43,244 nucleotides of DNA from a candidate division WS1 bacterium (GTDB lineage: Bacteria > Armatimonadota > Zipacnadia > Zipacnadales > UBA5352), in the NCBI GenBank assembly GCA_003566775.1, contig PXBW01000160.1, positions 1 through 43,244 on the forward strand, given 5' to 3'. This document shows positions 16,777 to 25,272 of the stretch, one piece after another. Position numbers and translations under genes: made by a program. Positions within the stretch are counted from its first letter, which is position 1, and each line of letters opens with the position of its first letter. The notes under the pieces are model-generated. The model saw only the letters and a list, made by a program, of their open reading frames with translations, was not told the DNA's origin and did not search any database.

Positions 16777-18198
16777 TTACTCCTCACAGACCCACTTGAG
16801 GAAGACATCGTACGCCTCACTGAACTGCGTCAGTGTGCGGTTGGAGGGCACGAAGTCGATGAACTCGTCCGGGTCCATGCCGTCCGGCTTGTACGCCTGC
16901 CGGAATATCTTCGACTTCATGAGCTTATCGAGGTAGCCGTCGGGAATCTCAGTCCAGATGCCGTTCGGATCGATTTCTCGGGGTTCGGAGTCGTACTCGT
17001 CGGCCTTGTCCGGGAAGATCGTGATGAAGTTGTCAACCGGCCCCTTATTGGTACCGCGCTCGATATTCCACGGTCCGCGACCGGATGCCGCGAGCGGGAA
17101 GCTCTTGGTGAAGCCGAGTCCGCCGTCCTGCGGCGAGTGGCAGAGCATTCGGTACTCACGCTGGCGCATCGCGGTGGTAGCCCACTTCTTGACCTCTTCC
17201 CAGTCTTCGACACCAGCCTCCTCAAGCTCCTCGCCGATCGGGTCGTCGAGGCGTCCGTCCATCTGGGTGCGGAAGCTCACCGGGGTGGTGCTGTGCTTCT
17301 CGATGACGCCGGCAAATGCGATCTGTTGTGGCAGAGCATAGTTGACCGTCACGTTTACGCCCATGCCCTTCGAGGTCATCCGCTCGGCGGCCTCGATCCC
17401 TGCTGCGGTGCCGGGGACCTTGAAGACGGTGTTCGGAGTGCCGCCCAGTTCGTCCTCGATCTGGTTGTAGACCCACGTGGCCTCCTCGACCATCTTGTCG
17501 GCGCTCTCCGCCTCCTTGGGGTTGAGTTGGAGGCTGACGTAGCCCAGGCGCCCTTCGGTGATCTCCCAGATCGGGCGCAGAAGTCGCGCGTTGTAGAGCA
17601 CAACCTGAATGGTCATCGCATAGGCGAGAGTTACCGGGTCGCAGCCCTCACCGTACTGCTCGCGCAGGGCGTCGCGAACCGGTGTCCAGTAATCGGGATC
17701 CTCCTGTCGTGCAAGATCGACCAGCACCGGGTTGGTTGTGACCAGGATGGCGCCCTTCTGCATGGCCTTGCGCAGCCCGGTAGCGTAGTCGTTGCCCCAC
17801 CACGTGGTCAAATCGCCCTCGAGGCTCATGCGCGTGAGCTTCACCAGATTACTGTTGGCAAGATGTTCGGTCTCCTCACGCACGCGAACTGCTTCCTCGT
17901 CGGCCCCGAGTTCCTCAAGCAGGGCCACGTTCGCGTCCCACTGCTCGTCGAGTTGCTCGTCGGTGACTACTGCCTCGCCGTGGCGGTCTGCATTGCGCAG
18001 GTTCCACTCAACCAGGATCGACTTGAGATCGATTGCACTCTCGGCAATCGTCTCAGCAATATCGGCCTTGTCCTCGGCGTCTGCCGAGGCGTAGGCGCTC
18101 TTCATCTCGGCTCGAAACTCTTCAAGCCTGTCCGCGAGGTCTCCCGGGACCGTACGGAAGACCAGGTCCTGCAGGATCTCCATCTGCTCATTCGTCAT
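16777..18198 (-). CDS. Transaldolase-family protein, long form
   Basis: The 473-residue product carries the Tal/Fsa barrel motifs: TTNPVLV (N156), VSLQLNP near 221-227, and the Schiff-base lysine K260 in VFKVPGTAAGIEAAERM, followed by VNVTVNYALPQQIAF. Transaldolase moves a dihydroxyacetone unit between sugar phosphates in the non-oxidative pentose phosphate pathway. At 473 residues it is longer than the ~220 (Fsa/TalC) or ~320 (TalB) forms. A helical N-terminal extension of ~110 residues and a long C-terminal tail with DEFIDFVPSNRTLTQF account for this, so the exact substrate may differ. I start at the ATG at 18198, with GAGGAG upstream. The 62 further upstream codons are low-complexity and basic and unlikely to be translated. 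It is divergent from the protease gene. Confidence 0.88.
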   Translation of the reverse strand: MTNEQMEILQDLVFRTVPGDLADRLEEFRAEMKSAYASADAEDKADIAETIAESAIDLKSILVEWNLRNADRHGEAVVTDEQLDEQWDANVALLEELGADEEAVRVREETEHLANSNLVKLTRMSLEGDLTTWWGNDYATGLRKAMQKGAILVTTNPVLVDLARQEDPDYWTPVRDALREQYGEGCDPVTLAYAMTIQVVLYNARLLRPIWEITEGRLGYVSLQLNPKEAESADKMVEEATWVYNQIEDELGGTPNTVFKVPGTAAGIEAAERMTSKGMGVNVTVNYALPQQIAFAGVIEKHSTTPVSFRTQMDGRLDDPIGEELEEAGVEDWEEVKKWATTAMRQREYRMLCHSPQDGGLGFTKSFPLAASGRGPWNIERGTNKGPVDNFITIFPDKADEYDSEPREIDPNGIWTEIPDGYLDKLMKSKIFRQAYKPDGMDPDEFIDFVPSNRTLTQFSEAYDVFLKWVCEE

Positions 18199-18493
18199 TC
18201 CGATACTCTCCTCGTCTCTATCTCGTTCTATGTGTTGTACCGAACTCAGGCGCCGGGCTGACCCGACCCTCTTCAAACTTCCTCTTTCTTCGACGCCCCA
18301 CTGATTCCTCCCTTCATAGTGGGCATTTTGTCCGACCGGACGGCCGTAACGTGATTCGCGCCGCCCGGAGGCGCGCCCGAGCATCCGGCACAGGATGTCA
18401 CATCAGCCACGGAGGTGACATGGGGCCCGAAAGCGAAGAGTTCGTCGCCCGCTGCCGACAGTGCCTGTGTCCTGCAGCCGGGGAGGCAACTTA

Positions 18494-20080
18494 ATGACAG
18501 GATTTACGAAGTTTTCGCAGCGCCCATCTCGCCGCGGCACCGTGGCCCGTACGCTTATCGCACTGATCGCGATCGCCTCGCTCACTGCGCTTGCCATAGC
18601 TCCAGTCCGGGCTCAAGCGCTCAGCGCCGACGCGGTCGAGCAGATCAAGAACACGGTCGTATTGGTCGATGTGACCCTTCAAACACCCGAGGGAGAGTTG
18701 CGCTCCAGCGGCAGCGGTTTCGTGATCTCACCCGATGGAGAGCTTATCACAAATGCGCACGTCGTCTCAATGGTCACGGAGGGCACTCGAGGCAATACGG
18801 TCGTCGCTGAGGAACGAGCGATTGAGGCGGTCTTCCATTCCGGCTCACCACAGGAGCAGCGTGTCCCCGCGCTGGTAGTGCGGGAGAACCATGATCTCGA
18901 TCTCGCGCTCCTGAAACTCGATGAGCCCACTCCGGTCTATCTCAATTTCGCCGACTCTGAAGCGGTTCCCGAGACCGCGGGGATCTACGCCGCGGGCCAT
19001 CCGCTTGGGCTGAGCGAGATCTCAATCAGAACCGGCACCGTTACCGCGCACCGAACCTGGCAGGGCCGCCGCTACATCGAACACGACGCCCTCGCAGAGG
19101 AAGGCAACAGCGGCGGGCCGGTGGTGCTGGCAGACACGAGCGTGCTCGGTGTTCACACCCTTACACTGGTCAGCAGCGGGATGCTGACAAAGTTCGCCAT
19201 CCCCTCGAATGTCGTCACCGAGTGGCTGCAGACGCCGGAGACCGAAGACCCACCTATCCCGATTCCCGGCAAGGGTGTGCGCGAGCTTCTCGCGGCCTCG
19301 AATCTGATCTACGAGGAGGGCGATCCGGGTAACTTCATCATCCCTTACGACAATGACGTCACCGTCCACGCGCACGAGTTCCAGGACTTCCTGCGTGTGT
19401 ACAGCCTCATCGGAGAGCTTCCGGGAGAGAATCGGCTGCTGCAGGGGTACGCTGCTCTCGAGGCGCTTCGCTTCAACTACACGGATCCCATCGGGCGCCT
19501 GAGCCTCTTCGACACCGGCGATGACCTGATGCTCTACTGGGAGTGCCAGGTGCCAATGCTGATGGCCTCCGCGGAGTACCTCAACACCATCGCCACCATC
19601 GCGGCAAACCAGGTCGAGCGCTGGCACGCCACCGTGCGGGCCGAGCAGCCGGGCGAGCCAACCGATCTCTATCCCGGCGGTGAAGATGAGGCGCTGCAGA
19701 CCGATCGGCTCAGAGAGCAGATCGCGGCGAGCGACCTGATACATGAAGAACTCGAGGGCGGCGCCTTCAGCGTGCCCTATGACAACGATGTCGTGGTGCT
19801 CAGCCGGATCTACCGGGGGATGGTCTGGACCTTCTCCTACACGGGCGGAATGCCGGGAGCGACCCGTGCCGAGCAGGGACAGATCGCCATCGAATTGCTC
19901 AAGCGTAACTGGAGTGATCCGCTGGGCAGACTCTCAGTGGATTCGGATTACGATCTCACCTGGGAATCGCAGGTTCCGATCGACTTTCTCACGCCCGATT
20001 ACTTCGCGATCCTCGCCGCCACCGCAGCAACGCAGGTGGGAGACTTCATCGAGACTTACGGGAGTATCCCTTTCAACTGA
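18494..20080 (+). CDS. Exported trypsin-like (S1/HtrA-type) protease with two C-terminal repeats
   Basis: The 528-residue protein starts at the ATG at 18494 behind GGGAGG. Residues ~17-40 are a signal peptide ending in VRAQ. Residues ~45-235 are a trypsin-fold protease with H89 (TNAHV), D136 (HDLDLALLKL) and S206 (EEGNSGGPV). No PDZ domain follows, unlike classical DegP. Instead there are two ~120-residue homologous units (residues ~263-380 and ~400-523). Each begins LL/QIAASxLIxEE, then xxPYDNDV, and later DP(I/L)GRLS and a W-E-xQVP segment. They resemble the YbjN/type-III-chaperone-like fold, which binds proteins. I infer an extracytoplasmic regulatory or quality-control protease whose substrates are held by the repeats. 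A perfect 15-bp terminator follows. Confidence 0.85.
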   Translation: MTGFTKFSQRPSRRGTVARTLIALIAIASLTALAIAPVRAQALSADAVEQIKNTVVLVDVTLQTPEGELRSSGSGFVISPDGELITNAHVVSMVTEGTRGNTVVAEERAIEAVFHSGSPQEQRVPALVVRENHDLDLALLKLDEPTPVYLNFADSEAVPETAGIYAAGHPLGLSEISIRTGTVTAHRTWQGRRYIEHDALAEEGNSGGPVVLADTSVLGVHTLTLVSSGMLTKFAIPSNVVTEWLQTPETEDPPIPIPGKGVRELLAASNLIYEEGDPGNFIIPYDNDVTVHAHEFQDFLRVYSLIGELPGENRLLQGYAALEALRFNYTDPIGRLSLFDTGDDLMLYWECQVPMLMASAEYLNTIATIAANQVERWHATVRAEQPGEPTDLYPGGEDEALQTDRLREQIAASDLIHEELEGGAFSVPYDNDVVVLSRIYRGMVWTFSYTGGMPGATRAEQGQIAIELLKRNWSDPLGRLSVDSDYDLTWESQVPIDFLTPDYFAILAATAATQVGDFIETYGSIPFN

Positions 20081-20107
20081 TCGACCTGGTGCCACACGTC
20101 ACCGATG

Positions 20108-20138
20108 AACGGGCCCGGCCAACTTGGCCGGGCCCGTT
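20108..20138. terminator. 15-bp perfect palindromic terminator
   Basis: AACGGGCCCGGCCAA (20108-20122) and TTGGCCGGGCCCGTT (20124-20138) form a perfect inverted repeat around one base. It lies between the convergent stops at 20080 and 20175 and can serve both genes. Confidence 0.75.
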
Positions 20139-20174
20139 CCGTCGTGCCATCTGGCTGCAGTGTTCTTCGTGCGC

Positions 20175-20765
20175 TCAGGAATCGTCAAGCAGGTCTCGCG
20201 CCCGTCCATGCGCCCACGGTGAGATCCACGGGAGAGATGCTTCGGCTCCTGCCAGCGCCTGCACTGCGTAGATTGTCGAGAAAAGCAGCGCAAAGGAGAG
20301 CACGAGGACTATGTCCAGCATCTTCGTCACGTTACAGGCTGCCCCCGCGGCCCACACCTCGCCCATGCTGAGCCATAGTGTGGCGCCTCCCAGGAGGCTG
20401 CGGAGAATAACGACGGCGATGCTCCACCCGGTCGCCACATAGATATGATAGACTGCTGTCCCGGAATCCCGGATGCGTTTAACGCCAAGCAGCAGGAGAC
20501 AGGCAGGGGCCAGAACCCAGCCCAGCCAGGAGAAGTAACACAGTGCCGCCACGAAACGCTGACTAAGGTCTTCGCAGTGCCATCTGCGGCCCACCGGCAC
20601 CAGCGCATGACAGCGGTTGGTACCATCGGCGTCCTCTGCCACATGGTCCACGGATTGATCACTCAAGTTCCGCGGTGTGTCATCCGCCGCGTCGGCTTCC
20701 GGCGGCCGATCGGAATCCCCATCAGTCCGCCCGGCATCAGTTGTCTCAACGGGTGTTCTGAGCAT
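20175..20765 (-). CDS. Small integral membrane protein, DUF4870-like
   Basis: This 196-residue protein has a hydrophilic, D-rich N-terminal third (PPEADAADDTPRN) followed by three hydrophobic segments: ~71-96 (FVAALCYFSWLGWVLAPACLL), ~107-128 and ~147-168. The spacing and the opening 'R-x-x-A-x-L-C-Y-x-x-W-x-G' resemble the DUF4870/Tic20-like family, whose function is poorly defined. The start is the ATG at 20765; a GTG one codon earlier is also possible, and the ribosome site is weak (GGGGT). A short Cys pair lies before the first membrane segment (C52, C64). I do not assign a function. It converges on the protease gene, with a shared terminator. Confidence 0.65.
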   Translation of the reverse strand: MLRTPVETTDAGRTDGDSDRPPEADAADDTPRNLSDQSVDHVAEDADGTNRCHALVPVGRRWHCEDLSQRFVAALCYFSWLGWVLAPACLLLLGVKRIRDSGTAVYHIYVATGWSIAVVILRSLLGGATLWLSMGEVWAAGAACNVTKMLDIVLVLSFALLFSTIYAVQALAGAEASLPWISPWAHGRARDLLDDS

Positions 20766-20843
20766 CACACGACCCCATCACACAGTGTTGCATCCGCACA
20801 GAACCGTGGCGTGATACGCAGATCCCGGTGCATGCAGCCGATC

Positions 20844-20865
20844 CGAATCATCCGCAGATGATTCG
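20844..20865 (-). terminator. Hairpin directly after the flavoprotein stop
   Basis: CGAATCATC (20844-20852) pairs perfectly with GATGATTCG (20857-20865) around a 4-nt loop, starting 2 bp past the flavoprotein TGA. It is probably the terminator of the long minus-strand array. Confidence 0.55.
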
Positions 20866-20867
20866 AC

Positions 20868-22601
20868 TCAGCCCTCTAACTCCGATTCGAGATCTGCGAT
20901 CTCGTCAGGAAGCTCGATCGGATCCTGTACCTCAGCGACGACTTCGCCGTTCTCGAGCCCCAGTTCGATCTGTCGCAACCACTCGTGGGCATTGACCGCG
21001 TCACAGTCGGCCCGATAGTGTGTGCCACGGCTCTCATCCCGCAACCCGGCCGGGATTGTCACACACTGCCCCAGCAGCGCAAGATTGCGCAACTCCGCCC
21101 TGCGCCGCAGTGATCCGGCGGCCCCTTCTGCGCGCTCGGCAGCATCCTGCGCGGCCGAAAGGGCGCTCTCAAGACTCTCCTTCGTGCGTACCACCGACGC
21201 TCCCTTCCACATCTTCCACGCCAGATCTCCGATGATCTCTTCGACCTCTGCTCCGTCCCCTGACGCTCCGAGTGCGTCGAGGCCGGCCTCGGCGGCCTGC
21301 GTTACTACCGATGCGTCGGCCCCGTGACCGATGGCGGCGGCGGTGGCTCCCGCACGGTGGCCGAAGACCTGTGAGTCGGCGAGCGCGTTACCGCCCGGCC
21401 TATCCGCTCCATGCTGCCCACCGGCGTTCTCGCCTGCGGCGCAGAGGCCCTCTATGCAGGTCGCAGCCTGAGGGTCGATCCGCGCGCCGCCGTTGAAGTG
21501 CTGGATTGCCGGCGCGAACTCGATCGCCTCGCGGCGCAGATCGAGGCCGTGCTTCATCAGGTGCTCGAAGGGCACATGGGCCTCGGTCTCGATGACGTCG
21601 TCGGGCTTGTGCGCGAGACTCATGTAAACACCACGATGATCGGTGCCACGCCCCTCGCTTATCTCGGTGAATACCGCGACATCGACCCACTTGCTCGCGT
21701 TGCGAATCGTGAATGGATACGAGACGCCCTTTATGAAGATGGCCTCGTCGATGTCCACGCCCTCAGGAATGTAACGCGGTATGAACTGCTCACCGGCAAC
21801 ATTCGTGATCTCCGGATCCAGCCGCCAGAACACCCCCGACAGCGCGAAGTTGATGGGATGAACGATGCTGGGCCCGATCTGAATGAACTCGAAGTTCACC
21901 AGGGGCACACCCGCCCGGAGGGCCATCGCGTAACCGTCGCCCGTCGCACCCGCCGGAAAAACGTTGATGTCGTAGAGGCTTCCCGCGCCGCCCGCCGCAA
22001 GCACGACAGCGGGCGCAGTCACCGCGATTGGTTCATCGCGTGACATCTCGACGCCCCAGGCCCCGTGTACCTGTCCGTCTTCAACCGCGAGATCGACCAT
22101 CATCGTACCGCCGAGGAACTCCACCGAGCCGGGACCGGTATCGGTGATCTCACGGCAGCGATCCATCAGCACCTCCACCATTATCGGCCCGGTGTCCGCT
22201 CCACGTCCACATGCCCGCGGGTAGCGGGCGCCATCGCTCAGTATCTGGACGAAGCGGCCATCCTCGGTCTTGTCAAAGTCCGCGCCCCAGTCCTCAAGCT
22301 CCTGAAAGCGAGGCGGCCCGTCCTCGGCGATCGCACGGGCAAGTTCGGGCGTGCACAACAGCCCGCCTTTGACCATGATATCTATCCAGTGTTCCTTCGG
22401 ACTGTCATCTTCATCCGCGTGGCCGAAGGCCGCGCCGTACGCCATCCAGTCTGAGGCGGCGGTGAAGGTGGTTCCGGACTTTCCGGGCACGCCCTTATTG
22501 GTCACGATCACCTGTGCTCCGGCCTCAGCGGCGGTCGCTGCGGCACGCAATCCGGCCCCCCCTGCGCCTATGACGAGAACATCACACTGCTTTGTTCGCA
22601 T
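20868..22601 (-). CDS. FrdA/SdhA/NadB-type FAD flavoprotein
   Basis: The 577-residue protein belongs to the fumarate reductase/succinate dehydrogenase flavoprotein family. It has the N-terminal FAD fold GAGGAGLRAA (G12-G17), the KSGTTF/AASDW flavin segment, a central capping domain and the C-terminal FAD-proximal ENAGGQHGADRPGGNALADSQVFG. The C-terminal helical region (residues ~450-577) is long and acidic, as in quinone-linked members and aspartate oxidase. No iron-sulfur (FrdB) or membrane-anchor subunit is nearby, so it may use a soluble partner, act as an aspartate oxidase-like enzyme, or reduce another enoate. The ATG at 22601, after GGGAGG, gives the canonical MRTKQCDVLVIGAGGAG start. 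A longer upstream frame exists but overlaps the aldolase gene and is not credible. Confidence 0.88.
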   Translation of the reverse strand: MRTKQCDVLVIGAGGAGLRAAATAAEAGAQVIVTNKGVPGKSGTTFTAASDWMAYGAAFGHADEDDSPKEHWIDIMVKGGLLCTPELARAIAEDGPPRFQELEDWGADFDKTEDGRFVQILSDGARYPRACGRGADTGPIMVEVLMDRCREITDTGPGSVEFLGGTMMVDLAVEDGQVHGAWGVEMSRDEPIAVTAPAVVLAAGGAGSLYDINVFPAGATGDGYAMALRAGVPLVNFEFIQIGPSIVHPINFALSGVFWRLDPEITNVAGEQFIPRYIPEGVDIDEAIFIKGVSYPFTIRNASKWVDVAVFTEISEGRGTDHRGVYMSLAHKPDDVIETEAHVPFEHLMKHGLDLRREAIEFAPAIQHFNGGARIDPQAATCIEGLCAAGENAGGQHGADRPGGNALADSQVFGHRAGATAAAIGHGADASVVTQAAEAGLDALGASGDGAEVEEIIGDLAWKMWKGASVVRTKESLESALSAAQDAAERAEGAAGSLRRRAELRNLALLGQCVTIPAGLRDESRGTHYRADCDAVNAHEWLRQIELGLENGEVVAEVQDPIELPDEIADLESELEG

Positions 22602-22629
22602 CGTAACCCTCCCGTGTGCGGGTACAGGA

Positions 22630-22655
22630 CAGCCGGACCGCATTCGGCCCGGCTG
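22630..22655 (-). terminator. Hairpin between class II aldolase and flavoprotein genes
   Basis: CAGCCGG (22630-22636) pairs with CCGGCTG (22649-22655) across a 12-nt loop, inside the 85-bp gap. It may partly terminate the aldolase transcript or stabilise its 3' end. Confidence 0.4.
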
Positions 22656-22686
22656 CCCGGTGATTCTGCCGTACGGCTGTGTCTCG

Positions 22687-23919
22687 TTACCAGCCCAGCA
22701 TATCGAAGCAGGACGGGCCGATGCCCATGCTGCCGGTCGGTTCGAGGCGCTCGACAGCCTCGTTGTACACGGCCTCGAGGTACACGTGTGTCTCCACGTC
22801 GGTGCCACACGCGCCCTTCGCACCGCCACGCACGTCCTCCGGCTGAGAATCGAAGAACTCGTAGCGGCCCTGCGAACCCGCCACCAGGAACGCGGTGTTG
22901 ATGTTCGTCTTGCCGATAAGGCCCTTTGCCACCCCGGCCGAGCCGGTGCCACCATGCTGGGCGAACGGCGCGTAGATACCGGTCTGCTCGATGATGCGCC
23001 GCTGTACTGTCTCCAGCTTGTTTTCGTCGATCTCATGCTTCTCGCCGGCAACCGCGGCGTGCTTCATGCCGATGTCGTACGCGATACCCTCGGCACCGGT
23101 GTAGTCGATGAATGCCGCGGCAAGCTCCGCGAAGGCATCGAGTTCGTCGCCGGTGAGTTCCTCGTATTCGACTTCGTCGCCGCTCTGACCGGTCGCACCA
23201 AGCTCAGCCTCCAGCATCATATCCATGTTGCCGAGACCGTTGCGAACGGCTTCCGAAATCTCTCGCGTGATTACGAAGTCGAGGACGGGCGGGATGCCCT
23301 CGGTGTCGATCATGCCCCACGCGGGCTTCATGATCTCTACCGTGCCCATGAAGTCGGAGATGAAGCTCCTGTACTCTTCACTTGAGAGATAGCGCGCGTA
23401 CTTGCATGCGACCTCCGGGGTGAAGTCCTCTACCTCGTCGGTGAGGCCTGCATATTCGATGAAGCTCCATGCCTCGTCCACCCGCTGCGATGCGCCGGTG
23501 GGGCATGCGCGCTGCGAGTAATCCTTCTCCGGCTCGAACTCCGGCACTGCGAAGTGATCGAGCGATACGGCGACGAGGTCGGCCCCGAAGACCTCAGCCT
23601 CGCCCTCGATCCAGTCGGCGTTCGCCTTTGCGCCATAAAGCGCGGCGTTGCCGCGGTAGCCCAGTCCCTCCGGCGAGAAGACTTTGCCGGTCAGGCCGCC
23701 AACCTTGGTGTTGGAGTTGTGTGAGAACTGAACGATGATCGGAGACTGGTCGCCCAGCGCGGAAAGCATCACGAACGCGCGCGTCTGCCACCAGTTGTTC
23801 GAGTTCGCCGCCAGCAGCGTGATCCGATCCTCCTCAGCCTTCAGTTTCAGATCCTCGTCAAACGGGCAGAGCCCGTCGAAGATCGTGCGCAGCTCTCTTC
23901 CTGTCAGAAGTGATCCCAT
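22687..23919 (-). CDS. Divergent class II (metal-dependent) fructose-bisphosphate aldolase-like protein
   Basis: The 410-residue protein keeps the class II aldolase skeleton: PIIVQFSHNSN (sheet entry), VAVSLDHF with D121/H122, MLEAELGATG with E239, H287 in GMKHAAV, H322 in QHGGTGS, and GKTNINTAF at 336-344. The metal ligands H122, H287 and H322 are present. Two oddities stand out. First, ~60 extra residues lie between the DH motif and the MIDTEGIPP segment (~128-195). Second, the final motif reads N-I-N-T-A where active class II enzymes usually have N-x-D/N-T-D. It also ends in an extra tail (SMGIGPSCFDMLGW). It may be a true aldolase or a related enzyme with another aldehyde partner. The start ATG follows GAGGAGGGTGA. 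It sits beside the class I aldolase FbaB. Confidence 0.8.
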   Translation of the reverse strand: MGSLLTGRELRTIFDGLCPFDEDLKLKAEEDRITLLAANSNNWWQTRAFVMLSALGDQSPIIVQFSHNSNTKVGGLTGKVFSPEGLGYRGNAALYGAKANADWIEGEAEVFGADLVAVSLDHFAVPEFEPEKDYSQRACPTGASQRVDEAWSFIEYAGLTDEVEDFTPEVACKYARYLSSEEYRSFISDFMGTVEIMKPAWGMIDTEGIPPVLDFVITREISEAVRNGLGNMDMMLEAELGATGQSGDEVEYEELTGDELDAFAELAAAFIDYTGAEGIAYDIGMKHAAVAGEKHEIDENKLETVQRRIIEQTGIYAPFAQHGGTGSAGVAKGLIGKTNINTAFLVAGSQGRYEFFDSQPEDVRGGAKGACGTDVETHVYLEAVYNEAVERLEPTGSMGIGPSCFDMLGW

Positions 23920-24075
23920 CTTGCTTCACCCTCCTCGGGTAGGTTTTCGTGCTCTGGTTGATGACTTTTCTACCAGCAGGCACGTAGAGTTTTGCAGGCT
24001 CGATTCCTATCGCGTCAGTTGCTCAAGCCCACCGGTTCGATTGCCGATTCTATGTTAGGCGGCCACAAGCGTATC

Positions 24076-25143
24076 TCAGGCCACCGTTACGTCCTCACAC
24101 AGATAGACATCCTGTATTGCGTTAAGCAGCTTTACACCCTCATTCATGGGGCGCTGGAAGGCCTTCCTTCCCGAGATCAGCCCCATTCCTCCAGCGCGCT
24201 TGTTGATGACCGCGGTGCGAACAGCCTGTGCAAGATCGCTCTCGCCGGATGACGCACCACCGGAGTTGATCAAACCAACCCGCCCCATGTAACAGTTGAC
24301 CACCTGCCAGCGCGTCCACTCAATCGGATTATCCGGGATAAGCTCACCGTTGTAAAGGCGGTCATCGGTCCTTCCGTATTCCGAGTCTTCGGACATGGCA
24401 GGATAACCGCCGTTGTTCTCAGGCTGCTTCTGCTTGACTATGTCGGCCTCGATGGTTACACCCTGGTAGTTGGCCTGACCGGTGAGATCAGCGGAGAGAT
24501 GGTAGTCCTGGTCTCGCTTGAACTCCGAATTGCGCAGATAGCACCATAGAACAGTGAACATCCCAAGCTCGTGCGCCCGCTCGAATGCGGCGGATACCTC
24601 CTGCATCTGCCGGTCGCTGCGTGGCGATCCGTAGTAGATCGTCGCCCCGATACCGGCGGCTCCAAGCTCCCAGGCGCGATCGACGCTCCCGTAGAACACC
24701 TGGTCATCCTGATTCGGATAGGTCAGAAGCTCGCTGTGGTTGAGTTTGACGATGAACGGAATACGATGTGCGTAGCGTCGACTGACTGATCCGAGCACCC
24801 CCAGGGTGGATGCAAAAGCGTTACATCCGCCCTCGATGGCAAGTTCAACGATCCGAGTTGGATCCATGTAATCGAGATTGGGCGCGAACGCCGAGGCTGC
24901 GCTGTGCTCCAGACCCTGATCAACGGGAAGGATTGAGACGTAGCCGCTTCCTCCAAGCCGGCCGTGATTCCACAGGCGGCGCAGATTTGTCAGCACCCTG
25001 GTCGATCGATCGGTATCGATGAGCACTCGCTCGACGAAGTCTGATCCCGGCAGGTGAAGGCGCTCCTGGTTTACTCCCTCACATTGGTAATCCAGCAGAT
25101 CTGTCTCTTCTCCCAGAAGCTCTGCTATCTGGTCACGTGTCAT
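24076..25143 (-). CDS. fbaB: Class I fructose-bisphosphate aldolase, FbaB/DhnA type
   Basis: This 355-residue protein is very close to the FbaB (DhnA) family over its whole length: [40 protein letters not shown], the [17 protein letters not shown] segment, [11 protein letters not shown], the Schiff-base lysine region [14 protein letters not shown] (K237), and [11 protein letters not shown] with a phosphate-binding loop near the C-terminus. It interconverts fructose-1,6-bisphosphate with glyceraldehyde-3-phosphate and dihydroxyacetone phosphate. The start at the ATG at 25143 has GGAGG 12-16 bases upstream (the intervening run is AAGAAGGGG) and matches the family N-terminus; the 34 codons before it do not. 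It lies between the PfkB kinase gene (129 bp upstream) and the class II-type aldolase gene (156 bp downstream), all on one strand. Confidence 0.95.
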   Translation of the reverse strand: MTRDQIAELLGEETDLLDYQCEGVNQERLHLPGSDFVERVLIDTDRSTRVLTNLRRLWNHGRLGGSGYVSILPVDQGLEHSAASAFAPNLDYMDPTRIVELAIEGGCNAFASTLGVLGSVSRRYAHRIPFIVKLNHSELLTYPNQDDQVFYGSVDRAWELGAAGIGATIYYGSPRSDRQMQEVSAAFERAHELGMFTVLWCYLRNSEFKRDQDYHLSADLTGQANYQGVTIEADIVKQKQPENNGGYPAMSEDSEYGRTDDRLYNGELIPDNPIEWTRWQVVNCYMGRVGLINSGGASSGESDLAQAVRTAVINKRAGGMGLISGRKAFQRPMNEGVKLLNAIQDVYLCEDVTVA

Positions 25144-25272
25144 CTTAACCCCTTCTTCCTCCACTGAGATTTCGTCCTGCGGTCGTGATAGTAGTCTGTG
25201 CCACTGTCTTTGGTATTTCCGCGCGCGCGTGCCCGCTCCCTGCACGCGATTTCCGTCAGCGGCCGGAATCTC

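Noticed and set aside
16489-18261. 590-codon plus-strand open frame opposite the transaldolase gene
   Set aside because: It is the antisense shadow of a high-GC gene. The minus strand shows clear transaldolase motifs, while the plus frame has no family resemblance or ribosome site.
18199-18384. 62-codon N-terminal extension of the transaldolase
   Set aside because: It is low-complexity and basic. The internal ATG at 18198 has a proper ribosome site and begins the conserved helical domain.
22602-23051. 150-codon N-terminal extension of the flavoprotein
   Set aside because: It overlaps the 3' end of the aldolase gene on the same strand and has no domain sense. The ATG at 22601 has a good ribosome site and the canonical FAD-binding start.
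22687-23919. Archaeal-type bifunctional FBP aldolase/phosphatase
   Set aside because: The N-terminal motifs of that family are absent. The DH, MKH and QHGGTGS motifs fit class II aldolase.
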